From: Acidobacteriota bacterium
GTDB taxonomy: Bacteria > Acidobacteriota > Vicinamibacteria > Vicinamibacterales > UBA8438
DNA: 16,414 bases
Direction of reading: 5' to 3'
Assembly: GCA_005778315.1 (NCBI GenBank)
Contig: SXOW01000173.1
Coordinates: 1 to 16,414, forward strand
A program made the translations under genes and the position numbers. This document shows, piece by piece, positions 6,979 to 15,428 of this stretch (positions are counted from its first letter, which is position 1; each line of letters starts with the position of its first letter). The notes beneath the pieces are model-generated. The model saw only the letters and a program-made list of their open reading frames with translations. It was not told the origin of the DNA and made no database searches.

Positions 6979-9156
6979 GTGCCAGTGCCTAGACTCCTCA
7001 TCGCAGTCCGTCGCATCCATCCGACCATCGGTGTGCCGTTGGCGCTGGTGTTGGCCGTCGGCGGCTGTTCTTCGGCGGAAATGGCCGGTGCGCCGGGTCT
7101 GCCGCGGCTCAGCGTTGTCTCATCCAGAGCCGACATGGTGACGGGAGGCGATGCACTGGTCCGGGTGGAACTGCCGGAAGGCGCCTCGCCGGACCGCGTG
7201 ACGGTCCGGGCCGGCGGGCGTGATGTGACGCCTGCGTTTCGGGCGGTGTCGGAGGCGGCCCTGGAAGGCTTGCTGACGGACCTGGCCGTCGGGACGACTC
7301 ATCTGGAAGTGGAGACGGCCGATGGGGCCTCGGTCGCACTTGACGTGCGGAACTACCCGCTGACCGGCCCGGTGCTCTCAGGCCCGCATCAGACGCCATT
7401 CGTGTGCCAGACCGACGAGTTTCAGCTGGTCTCCGGCGACACGTTGGGACCGGCGGTGGACCAGGACTGTTCCGTCGGCCGTCGCGTCGACTACGCCTAC
7501 CGCTCCGTTGATGGCGGCGCGCTCAAAGCGTTGCCAGACCCGGCCGTGCGACCTGAGGATCTTGCCTACACCACCACCACGCTCGCGGCGGAGGTGCCGT
7601 ACATCGTCAGAGTGGAAACGGGCACGATCAATCGTGCGATCTATCAGATCGCGGTGCTTCACGACCCCAACACCGAGACGGAGCCGAACCCCTGGGGGAT
7701 GCCGGCGGGGTGGAACGGCCGGCTGATCTACACCTTCGGCGGCGGGTGCGTGAACGGATGGTATCGGCAGGGTGCGAACACGGGAGGTGTCACCGACGAC
7801 GTCATGTTGCGACAGGGGTACGCCGTGGCGTCCTCGACCCTCAACGTCTTTGCGAACAACTGTAACGACCTGCTCGCGGCCGAATCGATGATGATGGTCA
7901 AGGAGCGCTTCGTCGAGGCCTATGGCGCGCCGGCGTTCACCATCGGGTGGGGCTGTTCAGGCGGTTCCTATCAGAATCTCCAGATCGCCGACAACTACCC
8001 GGGGTTGCTCGACGGCATCATCCCTGGGTGCAGCTTTCCCGACGTCATCTCCGGCACGATTCCCTACATCACCGACGCTCGGCTGCTGAACCACTATTTC
8101 GGCGAGTCCGGTGGTGTGCCGTTCTCGGAGGAAGAACAACGCGCGGTGGCAGGCTTCCTGGTGTTGAACACCATGCCGAACGTGTCCCGGAACGCGGGTC
8201 GGATTGCTCCCACCGAGTTCTGTCCGGATGTGCTCGACGAGGCGCTTCGTTACGACGCAGAGACGAACCCGGGAGGTGCGCGGTGCGACGTGTATGACCA
8301 CGCCGTCACCGTGCTCGGCCGGGACCCAGACACCGGGTTCGCCAGACGACCGCTCGACAACGTCGGCGTGCAGTACGGTCTGACGCCCCTGAACGAAGGC
8401 GTGATCACGCCGGCCCAGTTCCTCGACCTGAATGAGCGCATCGGCGGGTACGACAACGACGGTCAGTTTCGTGCGGAGCGGACTGTCGCGGATCCGTTGG
8501 CGTTGCGGGCGGTGTATCAGACGGGTCGCGTCACCCACGGCGGTGGAGGGCTGTCCACCACCGCGATCATCGACTATCGCGCCTACTCCGACGATGCGGA
8601 GCTCGGCGACGTCCACGTCCGGTATCACTCCTTCTCGCTGCGCGAGCGGTTGCTCCACGCCAACGGGCGCGCGGACAACCACGTGATGCTGGTGGAAGAC
8701 CTGCGCTACGGTCTGTACTCGACCGACAGCCCGGTAGCGCAGGACGCGCTGACGCAGATGGATGCGTGGCTCACGGCGCTGCGGGCAGACACATCTGCGG
8801 ACCCCGTCGTGGACAAGATCGTGCGCGCCAAACCGGTCGACCTGGTGGATGCCTGCTGGAGTCGGGGCGAGGACCCGGCGAAGATTGCCGAGCCACAGGA
8901 GCGGCGCGCCGGCCGATGCGCCGAACTCTACCCCGCCCCGCCGGCCCCGCGTGAGGTCGCTGGCGCCCCGGTGACCAGCAACACGCTGAAATGTCAGCTC
9001 AAACCGATTGCGCTCGAGGACTACGATGTCGCGTTGAGTCCCGATGAACTGTCGCGGCTCAAGAGACTGTTTCCGACTGGCGTCTGCGACTGGTCGCAGC
9101 CCGGCGTCGAACAGACGGCCCCAAGGGGCACGTGGCTCCGGTTCGACGCCACCTAG
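6979..9156 (+). CDS. DUF6351-family lipoprotein, tannase-like alpha/beta-hydrolase features
   Basis: About 725 residues. From the GTG at 6979 the protein begins with a basic, hydrophobic leader ending LALVLAVGGC, a lipobox with the lipidated Cys at residue 30, so it is likely a membrane-anchored periplasmic lipoprotein. The GTG at 6934 would add 15 polar residues. Next comes an Ig-like beta segment (about 45-120). The main domain carries RLIYTFGGGCVNGWYRQG, then GWGCSGGSYQ, where S327 sits in a nucleophile-elbow motif like the GCSxGG of tannase/feruloyl esterases; NHVMLVED supplies a candidate catalytic His (H568). About ten cysteines suggest several disulfides. I recognise the overall pattern as DUF6351; esterase activity is inferred, and the substrate is unknown. 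It converges on the VWA operon, with 49 bp between the stops. Confidence 0.85.
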   Translation: MPVPRLLIAVRRIHPTIGVPLALVLAVGGCSSAEMAGAPGLPRLSVVSSRADMVTGGDALVRVELPEGASPDRVTVRAGGRDVTPAFRAVSEAALEGLLTDLAVGTTHLEVETADGASVALDVRNYPLTGPVLSGPHQTPFVCQTDEFQLVSGDTLGPAVDQDCSVGRRVDYAYRSVDGGALKALPDPAVRPEDLAYTTTTLAAEVPYIVRVETGTINRAIYQIAVLHDPNTETEPNPWGMPAGWNGRLIYTFGGGCVNGWYRQGANTGGVTDDVMLRQGYAVASSTLNVFANNCNDLLAAESMMMVKERFVEAYGAPAFTIGWGCSGGSYQNLQIADNYPGLLDGIIPGCSFPDVISGTIPYITDARLLNHYFGESGGVPFSEEEQRAVAGFLVLNTMPNVSRNAGRIAPTEFCPDVLDEALRYDAETNPGGARCDVYDHAVTVLGRDPDTGFARRPLDNVGVQYGLTPLNEGVITPAQFLDLNERIGGYDNDGQFRAERTVADPLALRAVYQTGRVTHGGGGLSTTAIIDYRAYSDDAELGDVHVRYHSFSLRERLLHANGRADNHVMLVEDLRYGLYSTDSPVAQDALTQMDAWLTALRADTSADPVVDKIVRAKPVDLVDACWSRGEDPAKIAEPQERRAGRCAELYPAPPAPREVAGAPVTSNTLKCQLKPIALEDYDVALSPDELSRLKRLFPTGVCDWSQPGVEQTAPRGTWLRFDAT

Positions 9157-9184
9157 TACGCCCACCCCGCTCCCATACCTGCAT

Positions 9185-9197
9185 CGGGCCAAGCCCG
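9185..9197. terminator. short hairpin between convergent genes
   Basis: CGGGC (9185-9189), CAA, GCCCG (9193-9197) forms a 5-bp GC stem in the 49-bp gap between the DUF6351 gene and the last gene of the MoxR operon. There is no T-tract on either strand, so this is weak evidence for a bidirectional terminator. Confidence 0.25.
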
Positions 9198-9205
9198 CCT
9201 GTTGC

Positions 9206-10279
9206 TTACGCGAGGAGGAGAAGCGTGAGACCGCCGGCGGCGGCTACCTGCCACCACAGTTGCGTGCGCTCTGTCAGGAAGAGCGTGCCAAGGCAGACAA
9301 AGCCGGCGGCAGTCACCAGGAAGAACCAGTACAGCTCGGTGAAGGTCTCTTCCCGCTGGGTGGCCTGGGCGCGCCGTTGTACGTCGGCGATGATCCGCAG
9401 CGCGATGTCCTGATCTGAATCGACGCCAAGTTCGTAGTAGTCGCCACCGCCCGCCTCCGCAATCGCGCTGAGCGACCGGCGGTCGAGTACCGAGTGAATC
9501 GGGTCCTCGGGCGCTGCGTAGAGGCGGGGCGGGAGCTGCGGAATGAACCCGCCGGCCGTCGTCCCGACGCCGACGACGTAGACACGGATGTCGTGCGACC
9601 GGGCCAGCTTCAGGGCTTCGTTGACCTCGCCGCTCCAGGCCTGACCGTCAGAGATGACGATGAACGCCTTGGCGCTCAGTCGTACGCCGTAGAGTTCTTC
9701 GTCACGCTCGAACATGCGGACGCCCCAGTAGATGCCCTCCTCGATGTTGGTGTCCCAGCTGGTATCGTCTTCAAGCCGAAACGGGGGTTGTTCTCCCAGG
9801 TGGTCGAGAAAGAAGAAGAGCGCGTTCGGGTCTTTGGTCAATCGCACCTGGGGCGCGGCGCGGTGTGCGAACAGGGCCAGGGCGATGCGCTGATCCTGCC
9901 AGCTCAGCAGTTCAGAGAACAGCCGAATCCAGGACACGGAACGCTGCCAGCGGTCCGGCGCGGTGTCGCTGACCCGCATGGACGTGGAACCATCCTGCAG
10001 AATGATGAAGTCCGCGCCGGCATTCTGCGTGACCGAGGCCAGGACCTGGGGACGGGCGAGCCCCAGGATCAGTGCGCTGATCGCGACAACGAGGCAGAGC
10101 CAGAACCAGAGTCCGCCGCCGAACGCGAAGCGCTCCCGAATCGGCACCGTGCGGCGTTGCTGGGCCGCCCGCGTGTCTCGTCGCCGGCGACCCAGTTGCC
10201 ACGCCCAGAGCAGACTGAGAGCCGCCGGCGCGAGCAGCAACCAGAGGTAGAGCGGCTCCTCGAATCGGAGCGGAGGCAT
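9206..10279 (-). CDS. VWA-domain membrane protein (BatB/MxaL-like)
   Basis: 357 residues. Two N-terminal membrane helices (about 8-28 and 54-75) are followed by a von Willebrand A domain (about 88-300) and two C-terminal helices (314-336 and 342-357). The metal-ion adhesion site is complete: DGSTS (D96, S98, S100), T177 in DTN, and D211 in ISDG, so divalent-metal-dependent ligand binding is expected, probably in the periplasm. It is the last of six co-oriented genes, 3 bp after the TPR-like gene. Its position corresponds to mxaL in methylotrophs and to the second VWA protein of Bat operons. A long plus-strand open frame over it is a shadow. Confidence 0.9.
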   Translation of the reverse strand: MPPLRFEEPLYLWLLLAPAALSLLWAWQLGRRRRDTRAAQQRRTVPIRERFAFGGGLWFWLCLVVAISALILGLARPQVLASVTQNAGADFIILQDGSTSMRVSDTAPDRWQRSVSWIRLFSELLSWQDQRIALALFAHRAAPQVRLTKDPNALFFFLDHLGEQPPFRLEDDTSWDTNIEEGIYWGVRMFERDEELYGVRLSAKAFIVISDGQAWSGEVNEALKLARSHDIRVYVVGVGTTAGGFIPQLPPRLYAAPEDPIHSVLDRRSLSAIAEAGGGDYYELGVDSDQDIALRIIADVQRRAQATQREETFTELYWFFLVTAAGFVCLGTLFLTERTQLWWQVAAAGGLTLLLLA

Positions 10280-10282
10280 GGG

Positions 10283-10975
10283 TCAGCCGCGCTTGCGGAT
10301 CGGCGCCCCTTCACCGATCGTGGGGTCTTTACTTTCGTCAGGGTCGATGACGCTGTCGCGGGGGACGTAGATCTGTACGTCTTCCATGTCCTCCTCTTCC
10401 TGCATGTCGCCGGGATTGCCGGTTACGGTTGGGCGGCGGAACTCCGGCACCTCCTCCCCGGCCGCGATCTCGTTGCGCAATCGGACCACCAGCTCATAGT
10501 TGAACGAGGCGTCGGGATGGGGGGCATCTCCCTCCAACAGGCGGCGGTAGACACCGATGGCGTGGTCCAGCGTGCCCAAGGCCAAGTCGCGGTTCGTACC
10601 CGGCTGCTGCACAGATCGATAGTCAGCGTTGGCCACGACGAACTGCAGATCGACGTTGCCGGCCACGCTGGGGCTGTCTGGCTGTGAGTAGTCGTCGACG
10701 AGGCCGCGATACTCGCCCCGCCAGTAGCGCACGGCGGCTTGTCTGGCGGCGACGACGTCGCGAGTGCCGCGGAGCAGCCACCCCACCCGCTCGAAGGGGG
10801 CCAGCGTGGCCGCCACCGCGTCGTAGCGGTCGGCCGCATCGGCCAGTCTGAGCGTCGCCATGGACTGGTCCGCCGTGGCGAGCCGGCGTTCGAGGCGGCC
10901 CGTCGTCAGGAGTACGCCGGCCACCATGCCGAGCGCGAGGGCCACCAGCAGGTGACTTAGCAGGGTTCTGAGCAT
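10283..10975 (-). CDS. membrane-anchored TPR-like accessory protein (MxaK/BatC-like position)
   Basis: 230 residues with one N-terminal signal anchor (about 7-24, LVALALGMVAGVLL), then helix-turn-helix segments typical of TPR-like folds: ADAADRYDAVAATL (45-58), GTLDHAIGVYRRLLEG (134-149) and a final helix near 158-172. The tail is acidic (QEEEDMED, 192-199) and followed by IYVPRDS. No enzymatic motif. It lies between two VWA genes, 10 bp after the first and 3 bp before the second, which is the place of mxaK in mxaRSACKL. Sequence similarity to MxaK itself cannot be shown by eye; the assignment rests on size, topology and order. Confidence 0.8.
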   Translation of the reverse strand: MLRTLLSHLLVALALGMVAGVLLTTGRLERRLATADQSMATLRLADAADRYDAVAATLAPFERVGWLLRGTRDVVAARQAAVRYWRGEYRGLVDDYSQPDSPSVAGNVDLQFVVANADYRSVQQPGTNRDLALGTLDHAIGVYRRLLEGDAPHPDASFNYELVVRLRNEIAAGEEVPEFRRPTVTGNPGDMQEEEDMEDVQIYVPRDSVIDPDESKDPTIGEGAPIRKRG

Positions 10976-10985
10976 GGGAGACGTC

Positions 10986-12092
10986 TCATGGGAATCTGCG
11001 CAGTTGTCTTACCCCGAGGCCACCGACGACGGCCAGGCTCCACAGCCCGACCGCGACGAGCGCGTAGGGGGAGAAGCGAGGCTGGTGCGCGACGTACTGT
11101 GTGACCTCGATCTCGCCGGCGGACAGGGCGTCGATTTCGTGCACGGCCTGGAGGATCGCGGCCTCGTCGGCGGCCGGGTAGAAGCGGCCACCGGTCTTCT
11201 CAACCGCCAGCTTCCAGGTGATGTCGGGCAGCACATCGCCCAGAGTCTGGTTGTAGGCGGTACGGATGAAATACACCGGAATGGAGTTGTCGGCCGCCTC
11301 CTGCAGAATCTCGTCGATTGACTGGCCTTCGTAGATGGCGTGCGTATCCTGTCCATCGCTGAAGATGACCATCAGATTGCCCTGCGCGCTGAGAAAGTCG
11401 AATGTGCGAAACAGCTCGACCCCTCGCCTGACCGCCCGCATGATGAGCGTCCCGTGGTCAGGGAACCGGTCGTACTCTTCGGGCGTGCCGATCAGTCCGA
11501 TACTGAGCAAGACGTTCTCGTAGTCGTTCGTGAACGGGGTGACGATGTAGGCTTCACCCCCGAATTGCACGAGCGAGACGAGGTCTCGATGCGAGCCTGC
11601 CATTCGACGTCGGACGAAGTAATCGGCCGCCGAGACATTCGCCAGGTAGGTGTTGCCCCACCCAAGTTGTTCGGTCGCGAACGAACTGTCCATGCTGAGT
11701 GACGCGTCGATCAGGATGGCGATCCGGTGTCCCGGAAACGTGGCGCGTTCCTCGATCAAGGCGGTATGGGGGTCAGCGATGGCCACCGCCACGAAGGGGA
11801 GACCGGCCAGGAACAGCAGAAAGGGCGTGTGGCGGAGCGGGGCCAGCGTAGAGCGCCGGGTGACGGCCGACGACAGCAACGCCGGCAGGACAAGCTGGGT
11901 GCGGCCCGCCCCGTGGCGCAGCACCGCGCGCGCCAAGAGCACCTCAACCGCGATCAGAACCAGGAGGCCAAGGATCAGTACGGCCGCGTCGCGTCGCGGC
12001 AGCGGCAAGCTCGCCAGCGGGAGGTCGTCGAGTTGCGCCACCGTTTGTCTGGCTTCGGCCAGCACCGCCATCACCGTGTCCACGTGATCCAT
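10986..12092 (-). CDS. VWA-domain membrane protein (BatA/MxaC-like)
   Basis: 368 residues. Membrane helices at about 36-54 and 89-106 precede a VWA domain (about 122-320), and a C-terminal helix lies near 342-360. The metal site is intact: DASLS (D129, S131, S133), T215 in HGTLIM and D246 in FSDGQD. The domain should face the periplasm. The start overlaps the end of the preceding gene by 22 bp, indicating translational coupling. Position corresponds to mxaC, the first of the two VWA proteins. The two VWA proteins differ in loop lengths and are not a recent duplication. Confidence 0.9.
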   Translation of the reverse strand: MDHVDTVMAVLAEARQTVAQLDDLPLASLPLPRRDAAVLILGLLVLIAVEVLLARAVLRHGAGRTQLVLPALLSSAVTRRSTLAPLRHTPFLLFLAGLPFVAVAIADPHTALIEERATFPGHRIAILIDASLSMDSSFATEQLGWGNTYLANVSAADYFVRRRMAGSHRDLVSLVQFGGEAYIVTPFTNDYENVLLSIGLIGTPEEYDRFPDHGTLIMRAVRRGVELFRTFDFLSAQGNLMVIFSDGQDTHAIYEGQSIDEILQEAADNSIPVYFIRTAYNQTLGDVLPDITWKLAVEKTGGRFYPAADEAAILQAVHEIDALSAGEIEVTQYVAHQPRFSPYALVAVGLWSLAVVGGLGVRQLRRFP

Positions 12093-13318
12093 TCCGCCAG
12101 CGTCGCGCGAGCCGCGGTGACCGCGCGCATCGGCGCAGTGGAGAGCCAGCGCAGACGCGTCAGGGCGCCCAGACCGGTGTCCAGCGCGCTGATGAGTGCC
12201 GCGTTGTTGTCCATTCCCGCGGCCTCGGCCCGGTCGGTCGGGTCTCCTTCCGTCGGAGCCTGTCGGGCGTATCGGGCCTGGGTGAAAACGGCTATCGCCG
12301 CGGCCAGATCAGCGATCAACGCCGCGTCTCCGATGACGGGTGACCGCGTTGCTTCGCTGGCACGAGCCAGCACGGGGGCGGTGAGTCCTGACGAGACGAC
12401 GAGTGTTCGTCGGCGGACGAGTCCGTGTCGAAGCCGCAACTGACCAGCCCGGGTTGGGGTGTCCGCAGCGACGATCGCGTGGGCCACACGACCGGTGAGC
12501 GCGATGTTCGCGCCGACACGGAGGGCTGACAGCGCCCGTGCCAGCGTGTCGGCGGTCCAGCCGTGTTCCGCCGCGGCGCGTCCGACGCTCGTGAGTTCGT
12601 CCAGCGCGCGGCGGACGACGCCTGAGGGCGGGACTGGTCGCTCGACAGCGGGGAGATGGCCACGTCGCGCGCGTGCCGCCCGGGTCACCCCGACGAGCAG
12701 GACCCCGACCGCCAGGAGCCCCGTCAAGGCCGCACCCAGCGTCAGCGCGTTGGCTCGAACGATCCGGGCCTGCGCCTCGCTGAAGGTTGCCGGCGCCAGA
12801 TCCCGAATGTCGACCACGGCGCCGGGCACGAACGAGATCACGCGGATAGGTTCCGGTGGCAGGATGTAGGTCCGCTCGCGTCCGGCCATGGCCGGCGCGT
12901 TGCCGATCCGGCGCTCGACGCGGTACGCGAGTTCCACGGCCGGAAGTTCGACATCCTCGCCGAAGCTGGTCTCAGTGATGAGCCGAAGCGTGTAGTGATA
13001 CTGGAAGAATCGATACGGCCCGGTTCGCGTGTCGTCTGACCGTTCTCCATCGAGTACCTCGAACGGCGCGACGTCGATCGACGCGGGCTCCAGGGCCACC
13101 TGGTCGGGAATGGCGCGCGCCCCCTCCGTCTCGACCGCGCTGCAGGTCACGGTCATTGCGAATCGCTCCCCGACGCGAACCGCCTGCTGACCCAGACGCC
13201 GCCAGCAACGAAAGGCGTCGACCGCGGTGGCGTCGTCTGTCACTTGCGCCCACGCCGACGTCGATACGGCGAGGCCACACGTGAGACCCAGTGCGATCAG
13301 CCGTCGGCGCACCGTCAT
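12071..13318 (-). CDS. exported/membrane protein with BatD/MxaA-like periplasmic domain
   Basis: 415 residues. A signal peptide ends SAWA at residue 24. A beta-rich exported domain (25-160) contains YRFFQYHYTLRLITETSFGE (102-121) and LPAVELAYRVE (125-135), the pattern seen in BatD and MxaA proteins, plus two cysteines at 38 and 59 that could pair. A single membrane helix (about 190-212) is followed by a basic stop-transfer (RAARARRGH) and a cytoplasmic helical domain of about 200 residues. That cytoplasmic domain is long compared with what I know of MxaA, and could contact the MoxR ATPase. The start overlaps the DUF58 stop as ATGA. Family call is by pattern and gene order. Confidence 0.78.
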   Translation of the reverse strand: MTVRRRLIALGLTCGLAVSTSAWAQVTDDATAVDAFRCWRRLGQQAVRVGERFAMTVTCSAVETEGARAIPDQVALEPASIDVAPFEVLDGERSDDTRTGPYRFFQYHYTLRLITETSFGEDVELPAVELAYRVERRIGNAPAMAGRERTYILPPEPIRVISFVPGAVVDIRDLAPATFSEAQARIVRANALTLGAALTGLLAVGVLLVGVTRAARARRGHLPAVERPVPPSGVVRRALDELTSVGRAAAEHGWTADTLARALSALRVGANIALTGRVAHAIVAADTPTRAGQLRLRHGLVRRRTLVVSSGLTAPVLARASEATRSPVIGDAALIADLAAAIAVFTQARYARQAPTEGDPTDRAEAAGMDNNAALISALDTGLGALTRLRWLSTAPMRAVTAARATLAEWITWTR

Positions 13319-14235
13319 CGCTTGACCTGCTTCCGACCGAGTAGGAACCCGACCAAGCTCGCGTGAATCGCCGCTGGGTCACCGCCGAGTCGCAAGACGT
13401 CGAGTCCCAGGTGTTGCGCGTCGCGCTCTACGCTGGCTTGCCACGCCGTGACCCAGTGGCCCAGCTGCTCCAGATCGTCAGCCGCCAGTATGCGCGCGCG
13501 TCCCGTCTCGACGTCGAGCACCTCGACCCACCCGGCCGAGAGCGGCGGGATCTGAAAGGCAAACGCGCTATCGACCAGCACCACGAAGACATCGTGGAAC
13601 GCGCCGAGGTCGGCCAACTCCGTCAGCAGGGGAGCCGGGTCATCGAACAGGAAATCGGAAATGACCGGCACCATCGAGCGTTTGCGGAGGAGTCCCGCGA
13701 AGCTCATGTCTGGAATGCTCGAGGGACGACCGGCTATCAACCGTTGCTGGTATGCCTCCACGCAGTGCATCGCATGACCCTGGCCGATCAGGGGCCGTAC
13801 ACGCAGCTCCCGCGTGTCGCCGTCGAAGGTGATCAGGCCAGCACGGTCCTGGAAAAACGACGCGGCCATGGCAAATGTGGCCACCGCGTGCGCAATAACC
13901 TTCGCGATCGAGGCACCGTCCACGCCGCACCGGGTAGACGCCGAGACATCGGCCGCGATCATGATCGGCGCGTTACTCTCCTGGTCGAATTCTCGCGTGA
14001 TCATCGGGCTGAAATTGGTCAGCGTCGACTGCGGCCAATCGATGGACGAGAGCCGGTCGCACGGCTGCCAGTCGCGGAGCCCGGCCAGATTGTGCCCCGT
14101 ACCTTGGAACAGACTCGGATGGGTGCCGATGGCCAGCTCCTGCATGCGCCGGAGAATCACGAGTTCTACGTCTTGAATCTCGGCCCACGACACCAGCGAG
14201 TCGTCCGACGCCGGGGCAGGCGTGTGGAGGCTCAT
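13315..14235 (-). CDS. DUF58 protein (MxaS-like)
   Basis: 306 residues, soluble, without the N-terminal membrane helices many DUF58 proteins have. The DUF58 signature is GLRDWQPCDRLSSIDW (52-67), followed by the VWA-like part with ADVSAS (95-100), which retains a DxSxS pattern, and a late VISDFLFDD strand. DUF58 proteins are regular partners of MoxR ATPases. The start ATG overlaps the MoxR stop (ATGA) and its own stop overlaps the next start (ATGA), so all three are translationally coupled. Position matches mxaS. Confidence 0.92.
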   Translation of the reverse strand: MSLHTPAPASDDSLVSWAEIQDVELVILRRMQELAIGTHPSLFQGTGHNLAGLRDWQPCDRLSSIDWPQSTLTNFSPMITREFDQESNAPIMIAADVSASTRCGVDGASIAKVIAHAVATFAMAASFFQDRAGLITFDGDTRELRVRPLIGQGHAMHCVEAYQQRLIAGRPSSIPDMSFAGLLRKRSMVPVISDFLFDDPAPLLTELADLGAFHDVFVVLVDSAFAFQIPPLSAGWVEVLDVETGRARILAADDLEQLGHWVTAWQASVERDAQHLGLDVLRLGGDPAAIHASLVGFLLGRKQVKR

Positions 14236-15272
14236 GGAATGGGCGCCGTATCGATGATTTCGTCGATCACGGTATCGACGTGGATGTGGCGGCTGGCCGC
14301 GTGAGGAGCGAGCCAGAGGCGGTGTCCCAGGACGTGTTTCGCCAGGTCCTGGATGTCTTCCGGGTAGACCTCGTCGCGCTCGCCAGACAGCAGCGCCCAG
14401 ACCTTAACCAGACGGCCCCAACAGATCGTGGCTCGCGGCGACCCCCCCAGATCCACGTACTGTTCGACCAGCGCGGCCGGAGACCGCTGGTGCCAGCCGG
14501 TCTCCGGGCTGTAGGGACGTGTGGCCGCCACGAGTCGTCTGATGTACTTGCCCAGGGCGTCGTGGAGGAAGACCTGGGCACCGATTCGCGCCCGGAGTTC
14601 GATGACACGCTCCTTGGACATCAGTCCGCGCAGCTGGACCTTCTTGAAGTCGAAACTCACCAGTTTCTGTTCTTGGTCCGGCGGCAGGTACCCGATGTCC
14701 ACGATGATCGCGAACCGGTCTATCGCCGCCTCCGACAACGGGAACGTGCCCTGTCCCAGCTCGACCGGGTTCATCGTGGCGATCGCGAAACTGAATGTCG
14801 GGAGCGGATAGGTCTCTTTGCCGACGGTGATGGAGCGGTCCTGCAACCCTTCGAGAAAGGCGCTCTGGGATTTCAGCGGAATGCGGTTGATCTCGTCGAG
14901 CAGAATGACTTCGGCGGACGCCAGCGGCCCGAATTCCGTGATGAATTCGCCGGTGGCGGGATTGATCATCTGGAATCCGACGATCTCCGTGGGTTGGAGA
15001 TCGGCCCGACCCTGCAAGCGGGCGAACTTCGCACCGCTGATCGCGGCCAGGATGACGCCAAAAAAGGTCTTGCCGACCCCCGGGACACCGCGAAGCAGCA
15101 AGTTCCCGGCGTTGACCTGTCGTTGCTCTTCTTGGTGGTACGTGGTGGGAATCTCCGCGAGCAGGACCATGTTCGCGAGCGCCTTCTCGCGTTCGTAGCC
15201 CACCAGGGCCTTGCCACCCTCGGCGACGATGGCCCGATGGAAATCGATGGCGTCTTGGAGATCGGAGTGCAT
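14232..15272 (-). CDS. moxR: MoxR-family AAA+ ATPase (MxaR-like)
   Basis: 346 residues, a typical length for MoxR. Walker A is GVPGVGKT (62-69), Walker B is EVILLDE (121-127, D126/E127), sensor 1 is ATMNP (N168), and EAAIDRF carries an arginine-finger candidate (R186). The central block near 90-101 reads DLQPTEIVGFQM, the usual MoxR D-L-x-P-x-x-x-x-G pattern. MoxR proteins act as chaperone-like ATPases with VWA partners, for example in activating methanol dehydrogenase. First gene of the six-gene minus-strand operon. I see no clear Shine-Dalgarno sequence before the ATG and no convincing promoter, so a slightly different start is possible. Confidence 0.93.
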   Translation of the reverse strand: MHSDLQDAIDFHRAIVAEGGKALVGYEREKALANMVLLAEIPTTYHQEEQRQVNAGNLLLRGVPGVGKTFFGVILAAISGAKFARLQGRADLQPTEIVGFQMINPATGEFITEFGPLASAEVILLDEINRIPLKSQSAFLEGLQDRSITVGKETYPLPTFSFAIATMNPVELGQGTFPLSEAAIDRFAIIVDIGYLPPDQEQKLVSFDFKKVQLRGLMSKERVIELRARIGAQVFLHDALGKYIRRLVAATRPYSPETGWHQRSPAALVEQYVDLGGSPRATICWGRLVKVWALLSGERDEVYPEDIQDLAKHVLGHRLWLAPHAASRHIHVDTVIDEIIDTAPIP

Positions 15273-15328
15273 GGGGTGCAGTGCGGCGGCCGCGGCCGTC
15301 GAATCACGTCACGCGCGAAGCACACATC

Positions 15329-15387
15329 CTACAGGAAAGGGGTCGCCGGCTACAGGAGGGGCTGGCGGACAGGATGGGCTGGCGGAC
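15329..15387. repeat. degenerate direct repeats in moxR divergent region
   Basis: CTACAGGA occurs at 15329-15336 and 15350-15357, and ACAGGA again at 15369-15374. GGGCTGGCGGAC is exact at 15359-15370 and 15376-15387 (period 17). The spacings (21 and 17 bp) are not a simple tandem array. The block lies just upstream of the plus-strand -35 (15390) and about 57-115 bp upstream of moxR, a fitting place for activator or repressor sites. Confidence 0.4.
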
Positions 15388-15389
15388 CG

Positions 15390-15418
15390 TTGCGGGGCCG
15401 ATAGACGCGCAGTATGCT
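15390..15418 (+). promoter_or_regulatory. sigma70-like promoter for terminal exported-protein gene
   Basis: TTGCGG (15390-15395), 17 nt, TATGCT (15413-15418), with transcription expected near 15425. This gives a leader of about 84 nt up to the ribosome-binding site and GTG start at 15509. Confidence 0.55.
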
Positions 15419-15428
15419 GTCTCGTGAG

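Noticed and set aside
7957..9192. 411-codon minus-strand open frame opposite the DUF6351 gene
   Set aside because: Shadow of a well-supported lipoprotein gene; no recognisable domain and no promoter or ribosome-binding site.
15301..15345. Minus-strand -10 (TAGGAT) as promoter for the moxR operon
   Set aside because: No acceptable -35 at 16-18 nt and no extended -10 TG in the right place. The operon's promoter remains unidentified.
14280..15404. 374-codon plus-strand open frame opposite moxR
   Set aside because: Antisense to Walker A/B-bearing moxR; composition is charged and lacks any fold signature.
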